From NCBI GenBank assembly GCA_021202155.1, contig JAJQDP010000019.1, forward strand, positions 115,084 to 179,083: a stretch of DNA of 64,000 bases, read 5' to 3'. The position numbers were made by a program, and so were the translations under genes. How positions within the stretch are numbered: position 1 is the stretch's first letter; each line of letters starts with the position of its first letter. The DNA comes from Oscillospiraceae bacterium (GTDB taxonomy: Bacteria; Bacillota; Clostridia; Oscillospirales; Ruminococcaceae). This document shows positions 19,018-25,841 of the stretch, one piece after another. The notes beneath the pieces were generated by a model, which saw only the letters and a list, made by a program, of their open reading frames with translations, ran no database searches and was not told where the DNA came from.

Positions 19018-19046
19018 TCCCTCCGTTGCATTTTGTGACGGAGGGA
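19018..19046 (+). terminator. Hairpin after pckG, weak terminator
   Basis: TCCCTCCGT (19018-19026) and ACGGAGGGA (19038-19046) form a perfect 9-bp stem 21 bp after the pckG stop. No T run follows, so termination may be inefficient or the hairpin may only protect the mRNA 3' end. Confidence 0.5.
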
Positions 19047-19212
19047 TAGCTATCGCCATTTTCCCGCATCCCAGCGGTATCGTCAAAACCGTTTCAAAAA
19101 TTCATATCGCGACCTCGAAATCGTGCAATATAACCATGAAACGGGCTTAAAAAAGCAAATATTCAGCGATTTTGACACTTTACTTTTTCAGAAATTTCGG
19201 TATAATATAATA

Positions 19213-19359
19213 ATGTAAGGTGATGAAAGAGAGACTTGCATATAAGATTTCTCTTCCGGATGCCTTCACCATTAACATTGACAGTTGTCTTCATAATATA
19301 ATGTTCCAAGTAAATGGTGGAGTAAGAGAGTGACTTTGTCCTCTCTTATTTCACTTTTT
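19213..19359 (+). ncRNA. Structured small RNA candidate, 6S RNA-like
   Basis: No gene lies between pckG and 19426. A TATAAT at 19201-19206 precedes about 150 nt that fold as one long rod. The outer stem pairs 19217-19233 with about 19341-19357 and has few mismatches. A central bubble follows (19234-19249 opposite 19330-19340). The next stem is TCTCTT/AAGAGA (19250-19255 with 19324-19329), then CTTCACCATT with AATGGTGGAG (19264-19273 with 19313-19322) and AACATT with AATGTT (19274-19279 with 19300-19305). A closing stem, an open central bubble and an apical arm are the hallmarks of 6S RNA, the RNA polymerase-binding regulator. I see no proven sequence identity. TTGACA at 19172 is 23 bp from the -10, too far for a standard promoter. 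Another clostridial RNA class is possible. Confidence 0.5.
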
Positions 19360-19375
19360 GGCATAAATGCCTTTT
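19360..19375 (+). terminator. Short terminator hairpin after the RNA candidate
   Basis: GGCAT (19360-19364) pairs with ATGCC (19367-19371), followed by TTTT. It directly follows the last T run of the RNA candidate. Confidence 0.45.
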
Positions 19376-19425
19376 AAAATCTTTGGACTTATGATATAAT
19401 GCATAATATAGAAAGGAATTTTGCC

Positions 19426-20157
19426 ATGCAGAAAATTTTAGGATACATGCGAAAAGCGATAACAGAGTTTGACCTGATCTCGGATGGGGATAAAATAGCA
19501 GTAGGAGTCTCGGGCGGGAAGGATAGCTTGGTTCTTCTCACGGGTCTTATCCGCCTCCGCAGGTTTATAGGAATCGATTATGATATAACCGCACTCACAA
19601 TTGACCCGATGTTCGGAGGTGTTGAGACCGACTATTCACCTGTCAAAAAACTCTGCGAAGAGAACAATATTCCATACGTCATAGAGAAAACCGACATCGG
19701 AAGCATAGTTTTTGATATAAGAAAAGAGTCGAACCCTTGCTCACTCTGCGCAAATATGCGCCGAGGCGCACTTAACAGCAAGGCTAAAGAGCTTGGTTGC
19801 AACAAAGTCGCGCTCGGACACCACTATAACGACGTCGTAGAGACCTTCATGATGAACCTCTTCATTGAGGGCAGAATTGGTTGCTTTTCTCCGAAAACCT
19901 ATCTTGACAGAAGCGAAATCACAATAATCAGACCGCTCGTTTTTGCTCCTGAAAGAGAGATTAAAAATGCCGCAAGGAGAAATAATCTTGAGATAGTGAA
20001 ATCAAAATGTCCCGCCGATGGTGTAACCAAGCGGCAGGACATGAAGGAGTTTTTAAGAGAACGCGAGCATGAGGATAAAGGCTTCACCGATCGCATTTTT
20101 GGAGCACTAAGACGTTCGGGAGTAGACGGCTGGGGATTCAAGGAGGATTCTGAATGA
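19426..20157 (+). CDS. TtcA-like PP-loop ATPase, tRNA 2-thiocytidine synthesis family
   Basis: The 243-residue protein has the PP-loop SGGKDS (residues 29-34), a conserved CSLCANMRRGAL block, GHHYNDVVETFMMNL and a C-terminal Cys in KSKCPADG. These fit the TtcA/TilS-type enzymes that adenylate tRNA, and the Cys residues suit an iron-sulfur cluster for sulfur transfer. Whether it thiolates C32 as in E. coli is not known from sequence. I chose the ATG at 19426 behind AAAGGAA. An earlier ATG at 19399 lies inside a TATAAT-like -10 box (19395-19400), so it cannot be the start of that transcript. The stop overlaps the start of ymdB by 4 bp. Confidence 0.85.
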   Translation: MQKILGYMRKAITEFDLISDGDKIAVGVSGGKDSLVLLTGLIRLRRFIGIDYDITALTIDPMFGGVETDYSPVKKLCEENNIPYVIEKTDIGSIVFDIRKESNPCSLCANMRRGALNSKAKELGCNKVALGHHYNDVVETFMMNLFIEGRIGCFSPKTYLDRSEITIIRPLVFAPEREIKNAARRNNLEIVKSKCPADGVTKRQDMKEFLREREHEDKGFTDRIFGALRRSGVDGWGFKEDSE

Positions 20158-20921
20158 GATTACTGATGATAGGCGATGTCGTAGCCCAGACAGGCTGTGA
20201 TTTTTTAGCTTCCAAGCTCCGCGACATCAAGCGCAGATATAATATCGATGTGACGGTCATCAATGGCGAAAACTCTGCATCCGGCAATGGCATAACCGTT
20301 CACTCCTGCGATTTCCTGACGAGAATTGGCGCGGATGTTATCACAACCGGAAACCACGCCTTCAAAAGGCGCGAATCTGTCCAGATTTTCGACAATATCC
20401 CGCATCTTTTACGTCCCGCGAACTATTCTGATGAAGTCTGCGGCAAGGGATTCTGCGTTCTTGACATGGGAAAATGCCAGGTAGCTGTCGTGAACCTCAT
20501 GGGTGTTATCTACATGGAGCCTCTTGCAAATCCGTTTAAAACCATAGACGAGGTTCTTTCAAAGATTGAAACAAAGAATATTTTCGTCGACTTTCACGCT
20601 GAAGCAACTGCAGAAAAGAAAGCTCTCGGCTACTATCTTGCCGGAAGAGTCACCGGAGTTTTCGGAACTCATACCCATGTCCAGACTGCCGATGAGGCTA
20701 TTCTTCCCGGCGGAACAGCATATATCACCGATGTAGGAATGTCCGGACCTGAGGAATCGGTCTTGGGCGTCAATAAAGAGATAGCAATCGAAAAGCAACG
20801 GCTCAACTATCCCGTAAGATTCATGGAAGCAGATACACCCTGCTTTATAAATGCAGTTATGGTTGAGTTCGATGAGAAAACCGGCAGAGCTTCCCACATA
20901 GAGAGAATCATCGAACGCTAA
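20154..20921 (+). CDS. ymdB: YmdB-family metallophosphoesterase
   Basis: The 255-residue length and the motif series MIGDVV, INGENSASG, TTGNHAF, DFHAEATAEK and GTHTHVQTAD match the YmdB family. These are dinuclear-metal phosphoesterases shown in Bacillus to hydrolyse 2',3'-cyclic nucleotides and to affect sporulation and biofilm fate. The ATG overlaps the TtcA-like stop (ATGA), so translation is likely coupled. The 3' end overlaps the convergent spmB by 4 bp, leaving no room for a terminator between them. Confidence 0.93.
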   Translation: MRLLMIGDVVAQTGCDFLASKLRDIKRRYNIDVTVINGENSASGNGITVHSCDFLTRIGADVITTGNHAFKRRESVQIFDNIPHLLRPANYSDEVCGKGFCVLDMGKCQVAVVNLMGVIYMEPLANPFKTIDEVLSKIETKNIFVDFHAEATAEKKALGYYLAGRVTGVFGTHTHVQTADEAILPGGTAYITDVGMSGPEESVLGVNKEIAIEKQRLNYPVRFMEADTPCFINAVMVEFDEKTGRASHIERIIER

Positions 20922-21436
20922 CTTAGAAAGATTCTCACTGCAAGTGCTGAAAGTATAAACGCAATGAAGTCTCCGAAAAGGGCAGACGGAAGAGCATGGC
21001 GGGTCTTCTTGATTTTCACTGCTCCGAAATAAACTGCAACTGTATATAGAGTTGTCTCAGTCGAGCCCATCAGAACACTTGCAACTCTTCCGATAAAGCT
21101 GTCTGCACCGTATTCAGACAGAATGCTGTCGAGCATCGAGAGAGCACCGCTCCCCGAAACCGGTCTCATCAGTGCCAAAGGAACACATTCTGACGGTATG
21201 CCTATAAGGGATGTGACCGGTTCAATAAGCTCAGTCAACGCTGAAAGCGCGCCCGAAGCCCTAAACATCTCAACAGCAAGCATAAGAGCGACCAAAGAGG
21301 GGAGAATGTCAAAGCAAACGGTTATATTCTCTTTTGCGCCTTCTATGAATGTGTCGAAAACTCCGACCTTCTTGTGAAGGCTGTAGAGAACCACCCCGAG
21401 GACAAATACCGGGACAACAAGACTTGTAATTCTCAC
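20918..21436 (-). CDS. spmB: Spore maturation protein B
   Basis: The 172-residue membrane protein belongs to the nucleoside-recognition (Gate) domain family. It has about four hydrophobic segments and the signature LMRPVSGSGALSMLDSI followed by MGSTETTLYTVAVYFG. In Bacillus, SpmA and SpmB are needed for spore core dehydration. The gene overlaps spmA by 4 bp and meets ymdB tail to tail. Its presence argues that the organism is, or descends from, an endospore former. Confidence 0.93.
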   Translation of the reverse strand: MRITSLVVPVFVLGVVLYSLHKKVGVFDTFIEGAKENITVCFDILPSLVALMLAVEMFRASGALSALTELIEPVTSLIGIPSECVPLALMRPVSGSGALSMLDSILSEYGADSFIGRVASVLMGSTETTLYTVAVYFGAVKIKKTRHALPSALFGDFIAFILSALAVRIFLS

Positions 21437-22020
21437 TTCTTCCTCCTGCCCATTACGTCAAATGTATAAGCGCATGTGACTGCCGCCGTAAGAGACAATA
21501 TTGACACCATCAGTACGCACGGCAGAATATCCATCGGTGATTTGCTTCCATATGTAAGTCGAAGAGCTACGACAGTTGACGGTATAAGCTCAATCGAGGA
21601 AGTGTTGATAACTGTGAGAAGCACCATGTTTCTTGATGCTACGTCGCCACAGCTTTCTTCTTTCTTAAGCTCTTTCATAGCTTCAATTCCAAGTGGAGTA
21701 GCCGCATTTCCAAGCCCGAGCAGATTCGCTGTTATGTTCATGGCAATTGCTTTGAAGGCTTTGGAGTTTTTGTCAAGACCTCTGAATATGAAGTTTATAA
21801 CCGGGCTTATCAGGCGAGAAATCTTGTCTGTAAGTCCGCTTTTTTCTGCAAGCTTCATCACACCTCCCCAGGTTGCCATCGCACCCAGGATGCTGAGCGT
21901 CAGCGTTACCGCAGTTTGTCCGCTTGTTAAAACTGCGTTTGAGGCTGCGTCAGCACCACCGTTAATGAAGCCATAGATACAGGAGACAGCGATAACTCCC
22001 GCCAATATATAATCTATCAT
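21433..22020 (-). CDS. spmA: Spore maturation protein A
   Basis: The 195-residue polytopic membrane protein has the SpmA signature ANLLGLGNAATPLGIEAM and LLTVINTSSIELIPSTVVAL, and is predicted to work with SpmB in spore core dehydration. A Shine-Dalgarno of the type GGAGCGAGGAA precedes the ATG. No sigma-A promoter is obvious upstream, which is expected for a gene read by a sporulation sigma factor. An imperfect hairpin (GGTGT...ACACC, about 22061-22085) sits in the leader. Confidence 0.93.
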   Translation of the reverse strand: MIDYILAGVIAVSCIYGFINGGADAASNAVLTSGQTAVTLTLSILGAMATWGGVMKLAEKSGLTDKISRLISPVINFIFRGLDKNSKAFKAIAMNITANLLGLGNAATPLGIEAMKELKKEESCGDVASRNMVLLTVINTSSIELIPSTVVALRLTYGSKSPMDILPCVLMVSILSLTAAVTCAYTFDVMGRRKK

Positions 22021-22114
22021 TTCCTCGCTCCACTTCTTTTTTGCGGATTTTTTCTTATTCAGGTGTAAAACTGCTTTTTCACACCAATTTCTAAAATTTT
22101 ACCTCAATTAGTAC

Positions 22115-22143
22115 TTGCATTATGTCGAAATATGCTGTATAAT
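22115..22143 (+). promoter_or_regulatory. Promoter of the AbrB-type gene
   Basis: TTGCAT (22115-22120) and a perfect TATAAT (22138-22143) are 17 bp apart, 31 bp before the ATG. Confidence 0.8.
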
Positions 22144-22174
22144 AAATACATAAACGTCAAGGAGGTACGACATT

Positions 22175-22423
22175 ATGAAATCAACTGGTATTGTAAGAAG
22201 AATCGACGAACTCGGAAGAATAGTTATCCCGATGGAGCTCAGAAAATCTATGGATCTTAACATCAAGGATCCTATCGAGATTCTTACCGACGGTGACAAC
22301 ATCATCCTGAGAAAGTATTCCAACTCCTGCGCTCTCTGCGGCGAGGGTGAGGACATCATTCCCTTCGGCAACAAGCACATTTGCCCTGCTTGCCTCAAGA
22401 AGATCAAGGAAATGGACGTCTGA
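22175..22423 (+). CDS. AbrB/SpoVT-type DNA-binding regulator with a C-terminal zinc ribbon
   Basis: The 82-residue protein begins with a SpoVT-AbrB domain (STGIVRRIDELGRIVIPMEL, residues 3-22), the swapped-hairpin fold used by transition-state regulators. Bacillus AbrB has a different C-terminal dimerisation part. Here the second half carries CALCG...ICPAC, a likely four-Cys zinc site. AbrB-like proteins repress stationary-phase and sporulation genes, which suits the adjacent spmAB. The start has AAGGAGG upstream. Its own promoter and terminator make it monocistronic, and codon use suggests good expression. Confidence 0.88.
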   Translation: MKSTGIVRRIDELGRIVIPMELRKSMDLNIKDPIEILTDGDNIILRKYSNSCALCGEGEDIIPFGNKHICPACLKKIKEMDV

Positions 22424-22475
22424 TTCGTTTCAGATTGACCTTAACCAGGTCAGGCTTACTTATGTCGTAAATTGT

Positions 22476-22509
22476 TCAAGCGCGTATTTCGGTGCGCGCT
22501 TGACTTTTT
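22476..22509 (+). terminator. Terminator of the AbrB-type gene
   Basis: TCAAGCGCG (22476-22484) pairs perfectly with CGCGCTTGA (22495-22503), followed by CTTTTT. Confidence 0.85.
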
Positions 22510-22585
22510 GTACACTTAAAGCTATGCAAGTCAACCCTGTTTTATGAGCTCATCCGCTCCGAAAGATGAAATTAGTGTGTAACTC

Positions 22586-22614
22586 TTGCAATAAAACTTG
22601 TATTGTGATACAAT
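22586..22614 (+). promoter_or_regulatory. Promoter of lgt-folD
   Basis: TTGCAA (22586-22591) and TACAAT (22609-22614) are 17 bp apart, 52 bp before the chosen lgt start. Confidence 0.75.
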
Positions 22615-22666
22615 ATCGAAAGTGGTACAACTTTCAGCACCAAATTTAAACGAAAGGTATCTTTAT

Positions 22667-23953
22667 ATGACCTTAGCAATGACTTCTGACTTTGTCCGTG
22701 AGCTTCTTGACAGCGACGGCAATGTTATCTATTTTCCTAACAGCACGCTGTTCACAAAGCTCTTCCCGAACGGGCTTTCTATTGACAACGTTATGTTCAC
22801 TATTCCGGGTATCAATCTTGACATCTACTGGTATGGATTCCTTATTGCCCTTGGAATGGTCTTGGCAATGATTTATGCGTTTTCGAGATGTAAAAAGTTT
22901 GGTCTCGATATTGACAGAGTAACCGACACTGTTTTAGCCGGTCTTATCGGCGGAATAATCGGCGCAAGGCTCTACTATGTTGTATTCAGCATTGAAAACT
23001 ACATGACAGAAGAAGGCACTCTCGACTTTGCAGAGATATTCAACATCCGTGATGGCGGACTTGCTATTTATGGCGGAATTATCGGAGGACTTCTGATTGG
23101 CGGCATCATGGCGAAGATACGCAAGGTCAAGCTTATGCCGATGCTCGACCTTGCCGGAATGGGCTTTCTCATCGGTCAGTGTTTAGGACGCTGGGGCAAC
23201 TTCTTCAACCAGGAGGCATATGGCTATTCCGAAAACGCCGGTTCGCTTCCCTGGGGAATGGTCTCAAAGAGCATCCTTAACGGAATCTACTACTTTGTCT
23301 ATCCCGACAACACATCAGTAGTAACCAACCGTGCACTCAACATGCTTGCGCATCCTTGCTTCCTCTATGAGTCGCTTTGGTGTCTCTTGGGCTTCATACT
23401 CCTCCACATCTACTCGAAGCACCGCAAGTACGATGGTCAGCTCTTTCTGATGTATATCGGATGGTACGGCTTCGGCAGATTCTGGATTGAAGGACTCCGA
23501 ACCGATAGCTTGTATCTCATCAATAACGACACTATTTCACTCAAGGTTTCACAGCTTCTTGCCGGCGCATGTTTCATGTTTGCATTGATTATGCTTATCT
23601 ACATGTATGTCAGGGGGAAGAAGCTCGGCGGCTATGTCCTATATTGCAATACAGATGAATCAAAGGCTCTTCTCAAGGAAGCCTATAAGAAGTCGAAGAA
23701 GGGTCAGGACGAAACTCTCGAAGAGGATGAGCATATTGTCGACGAGAATCAGCATATCCTTGCAGATGAGTTCCTGAACGAAGAGGGCGAAGCTTCAACC
23801 GAAGAAGAATCTGAATCAGAGGAAGAGTCAGAACACGAGGAAGAACCCGAATCTGATGAGACAGAGGAATTTCAGCCGGAGGAAGCACCCGAAGAGACTT
23901 CCAATTCAGTAGTTGTCGCTGAAGAGGTTACCGAAACAGAAAACAAAGAATAA
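22667..23953 (+). CDS. lgt: Prolipoprotein diacylglyceryl transferase with an acidic C-terminal tail
   Basis: Lgt moves diacylglycerol from phosphatidylglycerol to the lipobox Cys of prelipoproteins in the membrane. The 428-residue protein has about seven membrane segments, GGLAIYGGIIGG, and the signature GRWGNFFNQEAYG (from about residue 174). The core ends near residue 345. About 75 residues of Glu/Asp/Ser-rich tail follow, which most Lgt proteins (roughly 260-290 residues) lack. I chose ATG 22667 behind GAAAGG. An upstream in-frame ATG at 22598 lies inside the promoter. Lipoproteins in this window (33655, 37324) are presumably its clients. Confidence 0.92.
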   Translation: MTLAMTSDFVRELLDSDGNVIYFPNSTLFTKLFPNGLSIDNVMFTIPGINLDIYWYGFLIALGMVLAMIYAFSRCKKFGLDIDRVTDTVLAGLIGGIIGARLYYVVFSIENYMTEEGTLDFAEIFNIRDGGLAIYGGIIGGLLIGGIMAKIRKVKLMPMLDLAGMGFLIGQCLGRWGNFFNQEAYGYSENAGSLPWGMVSKSILNGIYYFVYPDNTSVVTNRALNMLAHPCFLYESLWCLLGFILLHIYSKHRKYDGQLFLMYIGWYGFGRFWIEGLRTDSLYLINNDTISLKVSQLLAGACFMFALIMLIYMYVRGKKLGGYVLYCNTDESKALLKEAYKKSKKGQDETLEEDEHIVDENQHILADEFLNEEGEASTEEESESEEESEHEEEPESDETEEFQPEEAPEETSNSVVVAEEVTETENKE

Positions 23954-23979
23954 TATCTAAGATTACAAAGGGGAATTAT

Positions 23980-24834
23980 ATGGCAGAAATTATAGACGGA
24001 AAAGCCGTTGCGGCGGCTGTCAAGGAAAGAATCCGCAAGGATGCTATTCGCTTTGAAAAGACCTCGAAGATAACACCAGGTCTTGCGGTAGTACTTGTAG
24101 GAAACGATCCTGCATCAAAAATCTATGTAAGAAACAAGAAGAAAGCATGCGAAGAGGTCGGATTCAAGTCGTTTGAGTATGTTCTTCCGGCGGAAACGCC
24201 CGAGATTGTGCTCTTAGAACTCATTGACACCTTGAACCGAGACCTTAATATCCACGGAATCCTGGTTCAGCTTCCTCTTCCGAAGCATATCGACGAGGAC
24301 GAAATCATAGCGGCAATCACCCCTAAAAAGGACGTCGACTGCTTCCACCCGATAAATGTTGGAAAGCTTGTTACCGGAAGTGCTGACTTTGCTCCTTGTA
24401 CTCCATCAGGAGTAATGGAACTGATAAAGTCCACCGGCACGGAAGTTGCCGGCAAGAGATGCATTGTTGTGGGAAGAAGCAATATTGTCGGCAAACCAAT
24501 GGCGATGCTTCTTCTGCAGGCTAACGGAACTGTTACTATCTGTCACTCAAAGACTGAAAATCTTGGCGACATCTGCCGCGAGGCGGATATTCTCGTAGCC
24601 GCAGTCGGTAAGTCAAAGCTCATCACCGGCGACATGATCAAGCCCGGTGCAGTCGTAATCGATGTCGGAATGAACAGAGATGCCAATGGAAAACTCTGCG
24701 GAGATGTAGACTTCAAGGCGGCTTCAAAGGTTGCGGGTTATATCACCCCCGTTCCCGGCGGAGTCGGACCGATGACAATAGCCATGCTTATGGAGAACAC
24801 TTACAGTGCGGCGAAGCTCTCGGTGGTCAAGTAA
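23980..24834 (+). CDS. folD: FolD: methylenetetrahydrofolate dehydrogenase / cyclohydrolase
   Basis: FolD converts 5,10-methylene-THF to 10-formyl-THF in two steps, feeding purine and formyl-Met synthesis. The 284-residue protein has the family pattern YVRNKKKACEEVG with the catalytic Lys, VQLPLPKHID, the nucleotide-binding IVVGRSNIVGKPMAMLL and PGGVGPMTIAML. The ATG has AAAGGGGA upstream. The gene follows lgt after 26 bp, so the two are probably cotranscribed and end at the strong terminator at 24846. Confidence 0.96.
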   Translation: MAEIIDGKAVAAAVKERIRKDAIRFEKTSKITPGLAVVLVGNDPASKIYVRNKKKACEEVGFKSFEYVLPAETPEIVLLELIDTLNRDLNIHGILVQLPLPKHIDEDEIIAAITPKKDVDCFHPINVGKLVTGSADFAPCTPSGVMELIKSTGTEVAGKRCIVVGRSNIVGKPMAMLLLQANGTVTICHSKTENLGDICREADILVAAVGKSKLITGDMIKPGAVVIDVGMNRDANGKLCGDVDFKAASKVAGYITPVPGGVGPMTIAMLMENTYSAAKLSVVK

Positions 24835-24845
24835 TAATCAGATAG

Positions 24846-24877
24846 CCCTGTCTCGTATAATAATGAGACAGGGTTTT
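24846..24877 (+). terminator. Terminator of lgt-folD
   Basis: CCCTGTCTC (24846-24854) and GAGACAGGG (24865-24873) pair perfectly, followed by TTTT. Confidence 0.85.
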
Positions 24878-24954
24878 GTCTTCACAAAAATCATTGTTTG
24901 TCCTAAAATCCACGATTTTGAGCCTGATGTATGAAAATTCATAGCAAAAAACGC

Positions 24955-24983
24955 TTGACAGCCTAAATCTCAAGTGATATAAT
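24955..24983 (+). promoter_or_regulatory. Consensus promoter of the riboswitch-mntP transcript
   Basis: A perfect TTGACA (24955-24960) and a perfect TATAAT (24978-24983) are separated by 17 bp. It is one of the strongest promoters in the window, as expected for a gene gated downstream of initiation. Confidence 0.9.
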
Positions 24984-24989
24984 TTCCAC

Positions 24990-25205
24990 AGTGAATATCC
25001 CGTGAGGGAGTAGCAAGCGCGGACTACCGCGTAGCAAGTCAACATCCTGATTGTAGCGTCAGTGTCTATTGATTAGATAGCCTGAGCGGCTACATCTGGC
25101 TTGTTTTAAATTGCGAGACTCATGTATAACTGTAAAGCTGTACAAGTGTCGTATACATGATTTATACACCCAAGTTCGGCTCTGCAGTCGTGCTTGGGTT
25201 TTTGC
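24990..25205 (+). promoter_or_regulatory. yybP-ykoY (Mn2+) riboswitch with terminator, upstream of mntP
   Basis: The 250-nt leader between the promoter and mntP begins with GAGGGAGTAGC (from about 25004) and ends its aptamer region with GCGAGACTCATG (from about 25113). Both resemble conserved blocks of the Mn2+-sensing yybP-ykoY class. A perfect 9-bp pairing TCATGTATA/TATACATGA (about 25120-25128 with 25152-25160) precedes an intrinsic terminator: CCCAAG (25169-25174), CTTGGG (25193-25198) and TTTTT. The arrangement suits a transcriptional ON switch, in which Mn2+ favours read-through. The downstream gene is a manganese exporter, which strongly supports the class. The exact pairing was done by eye. 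Confidence 0.85.
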
Positions 25206-25234
25206 TACAACATTAACGGAGGTAGATATTAGTT

Positions 25235-25822
25235 ATGGAGTGGAGCTTTCTGTTCTTCTTCAACAGCGCGCTTTTGGGCGTGGGGCTTGCTATGGACGCT
25301 TTTTCAGTATCGATGGCGAATGGTCTGAATGACCCCAAGATGCGCAGAGGCAAAATGTGCGGAATCGCAGGCGTCTTTTCCGGGTTTCAGGCTCTGATGC
25401 CGATGATAGGTTGGATATGTGTACATACAATAGTCCAGTACTTCACCGCATTTGAAAAGCTGATCCCGTGGATTGCACTCATTCTTCTTGGCTTCATCGG
25501 CGGAAGAATGATAGCCGAGGGTACGAAAAAAGGCGAGTCGGAAGAAGAAAGCATGGGCTTGGGAATCGGCGTACTTCTGATTCAGGGAATCGCAACCTCG
25601 ATTGACGCGCTCTCAGTCGGCTTTACAATTGCAGATTACAACTGGCTGATGGCACTTGTAGCGTCGCTCATAATTGCTGCTGTTACATTTGTGATTTGTA
25701 TGGTCGGTCTTGTCATCGGAAAGAAGTTCGGAACCAAGCTTTCAAACAAAGCGCAGATTTTGGGTGGAGTAATTCTGATAGCTATCGGTCTTGAGATATT
25801 CATCACCGGTCTTGTCGGATAA
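25235..25822 (+). CDS. mntP: Manganese efflux pump MntP
   Basis: The 195-residue protein has six predicted membrane segments and the two Asp-containing repeats AMDAFSVSMANG and TSIDALSVGF typical of MntP (formerly DUF204). MntP exports excess Mn2+. GGAGGT stands 11 nt before the ATG. The gene sits behind a yybP-ykoY riboswitch and 19 bp ahead of a P-type ATPase, so both are probably induced by Mn2+. Confidence 0.95.
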   Translation: MEWSFLFFFNSALLGVGLAMDAFSVSMANGLNDPKMRRGKMCGIAGVFSGFQALMPMIGWICVHTIVQYFTAFEKLIPWIALILLGFIGGRMIAEGTKKGESEEESMGLGIGVLLIQGIATSIDALSVGFTIADYNWLMALVASLIIAAVTFVICMVGLVIGKKFGTKLSNKAQILGGVILIAIGLEIFITGLVG

Positions 25823-25841
25823 AAATTAAAGGAGAATTGTT

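Noticed and set aside
18334-19086. 250-codon minus-strand frame opposite the end of pckG and the following gap
   Set aside because: It is antisense to pckG, a gene with strong codon bias, and shows no recognisable motifs.
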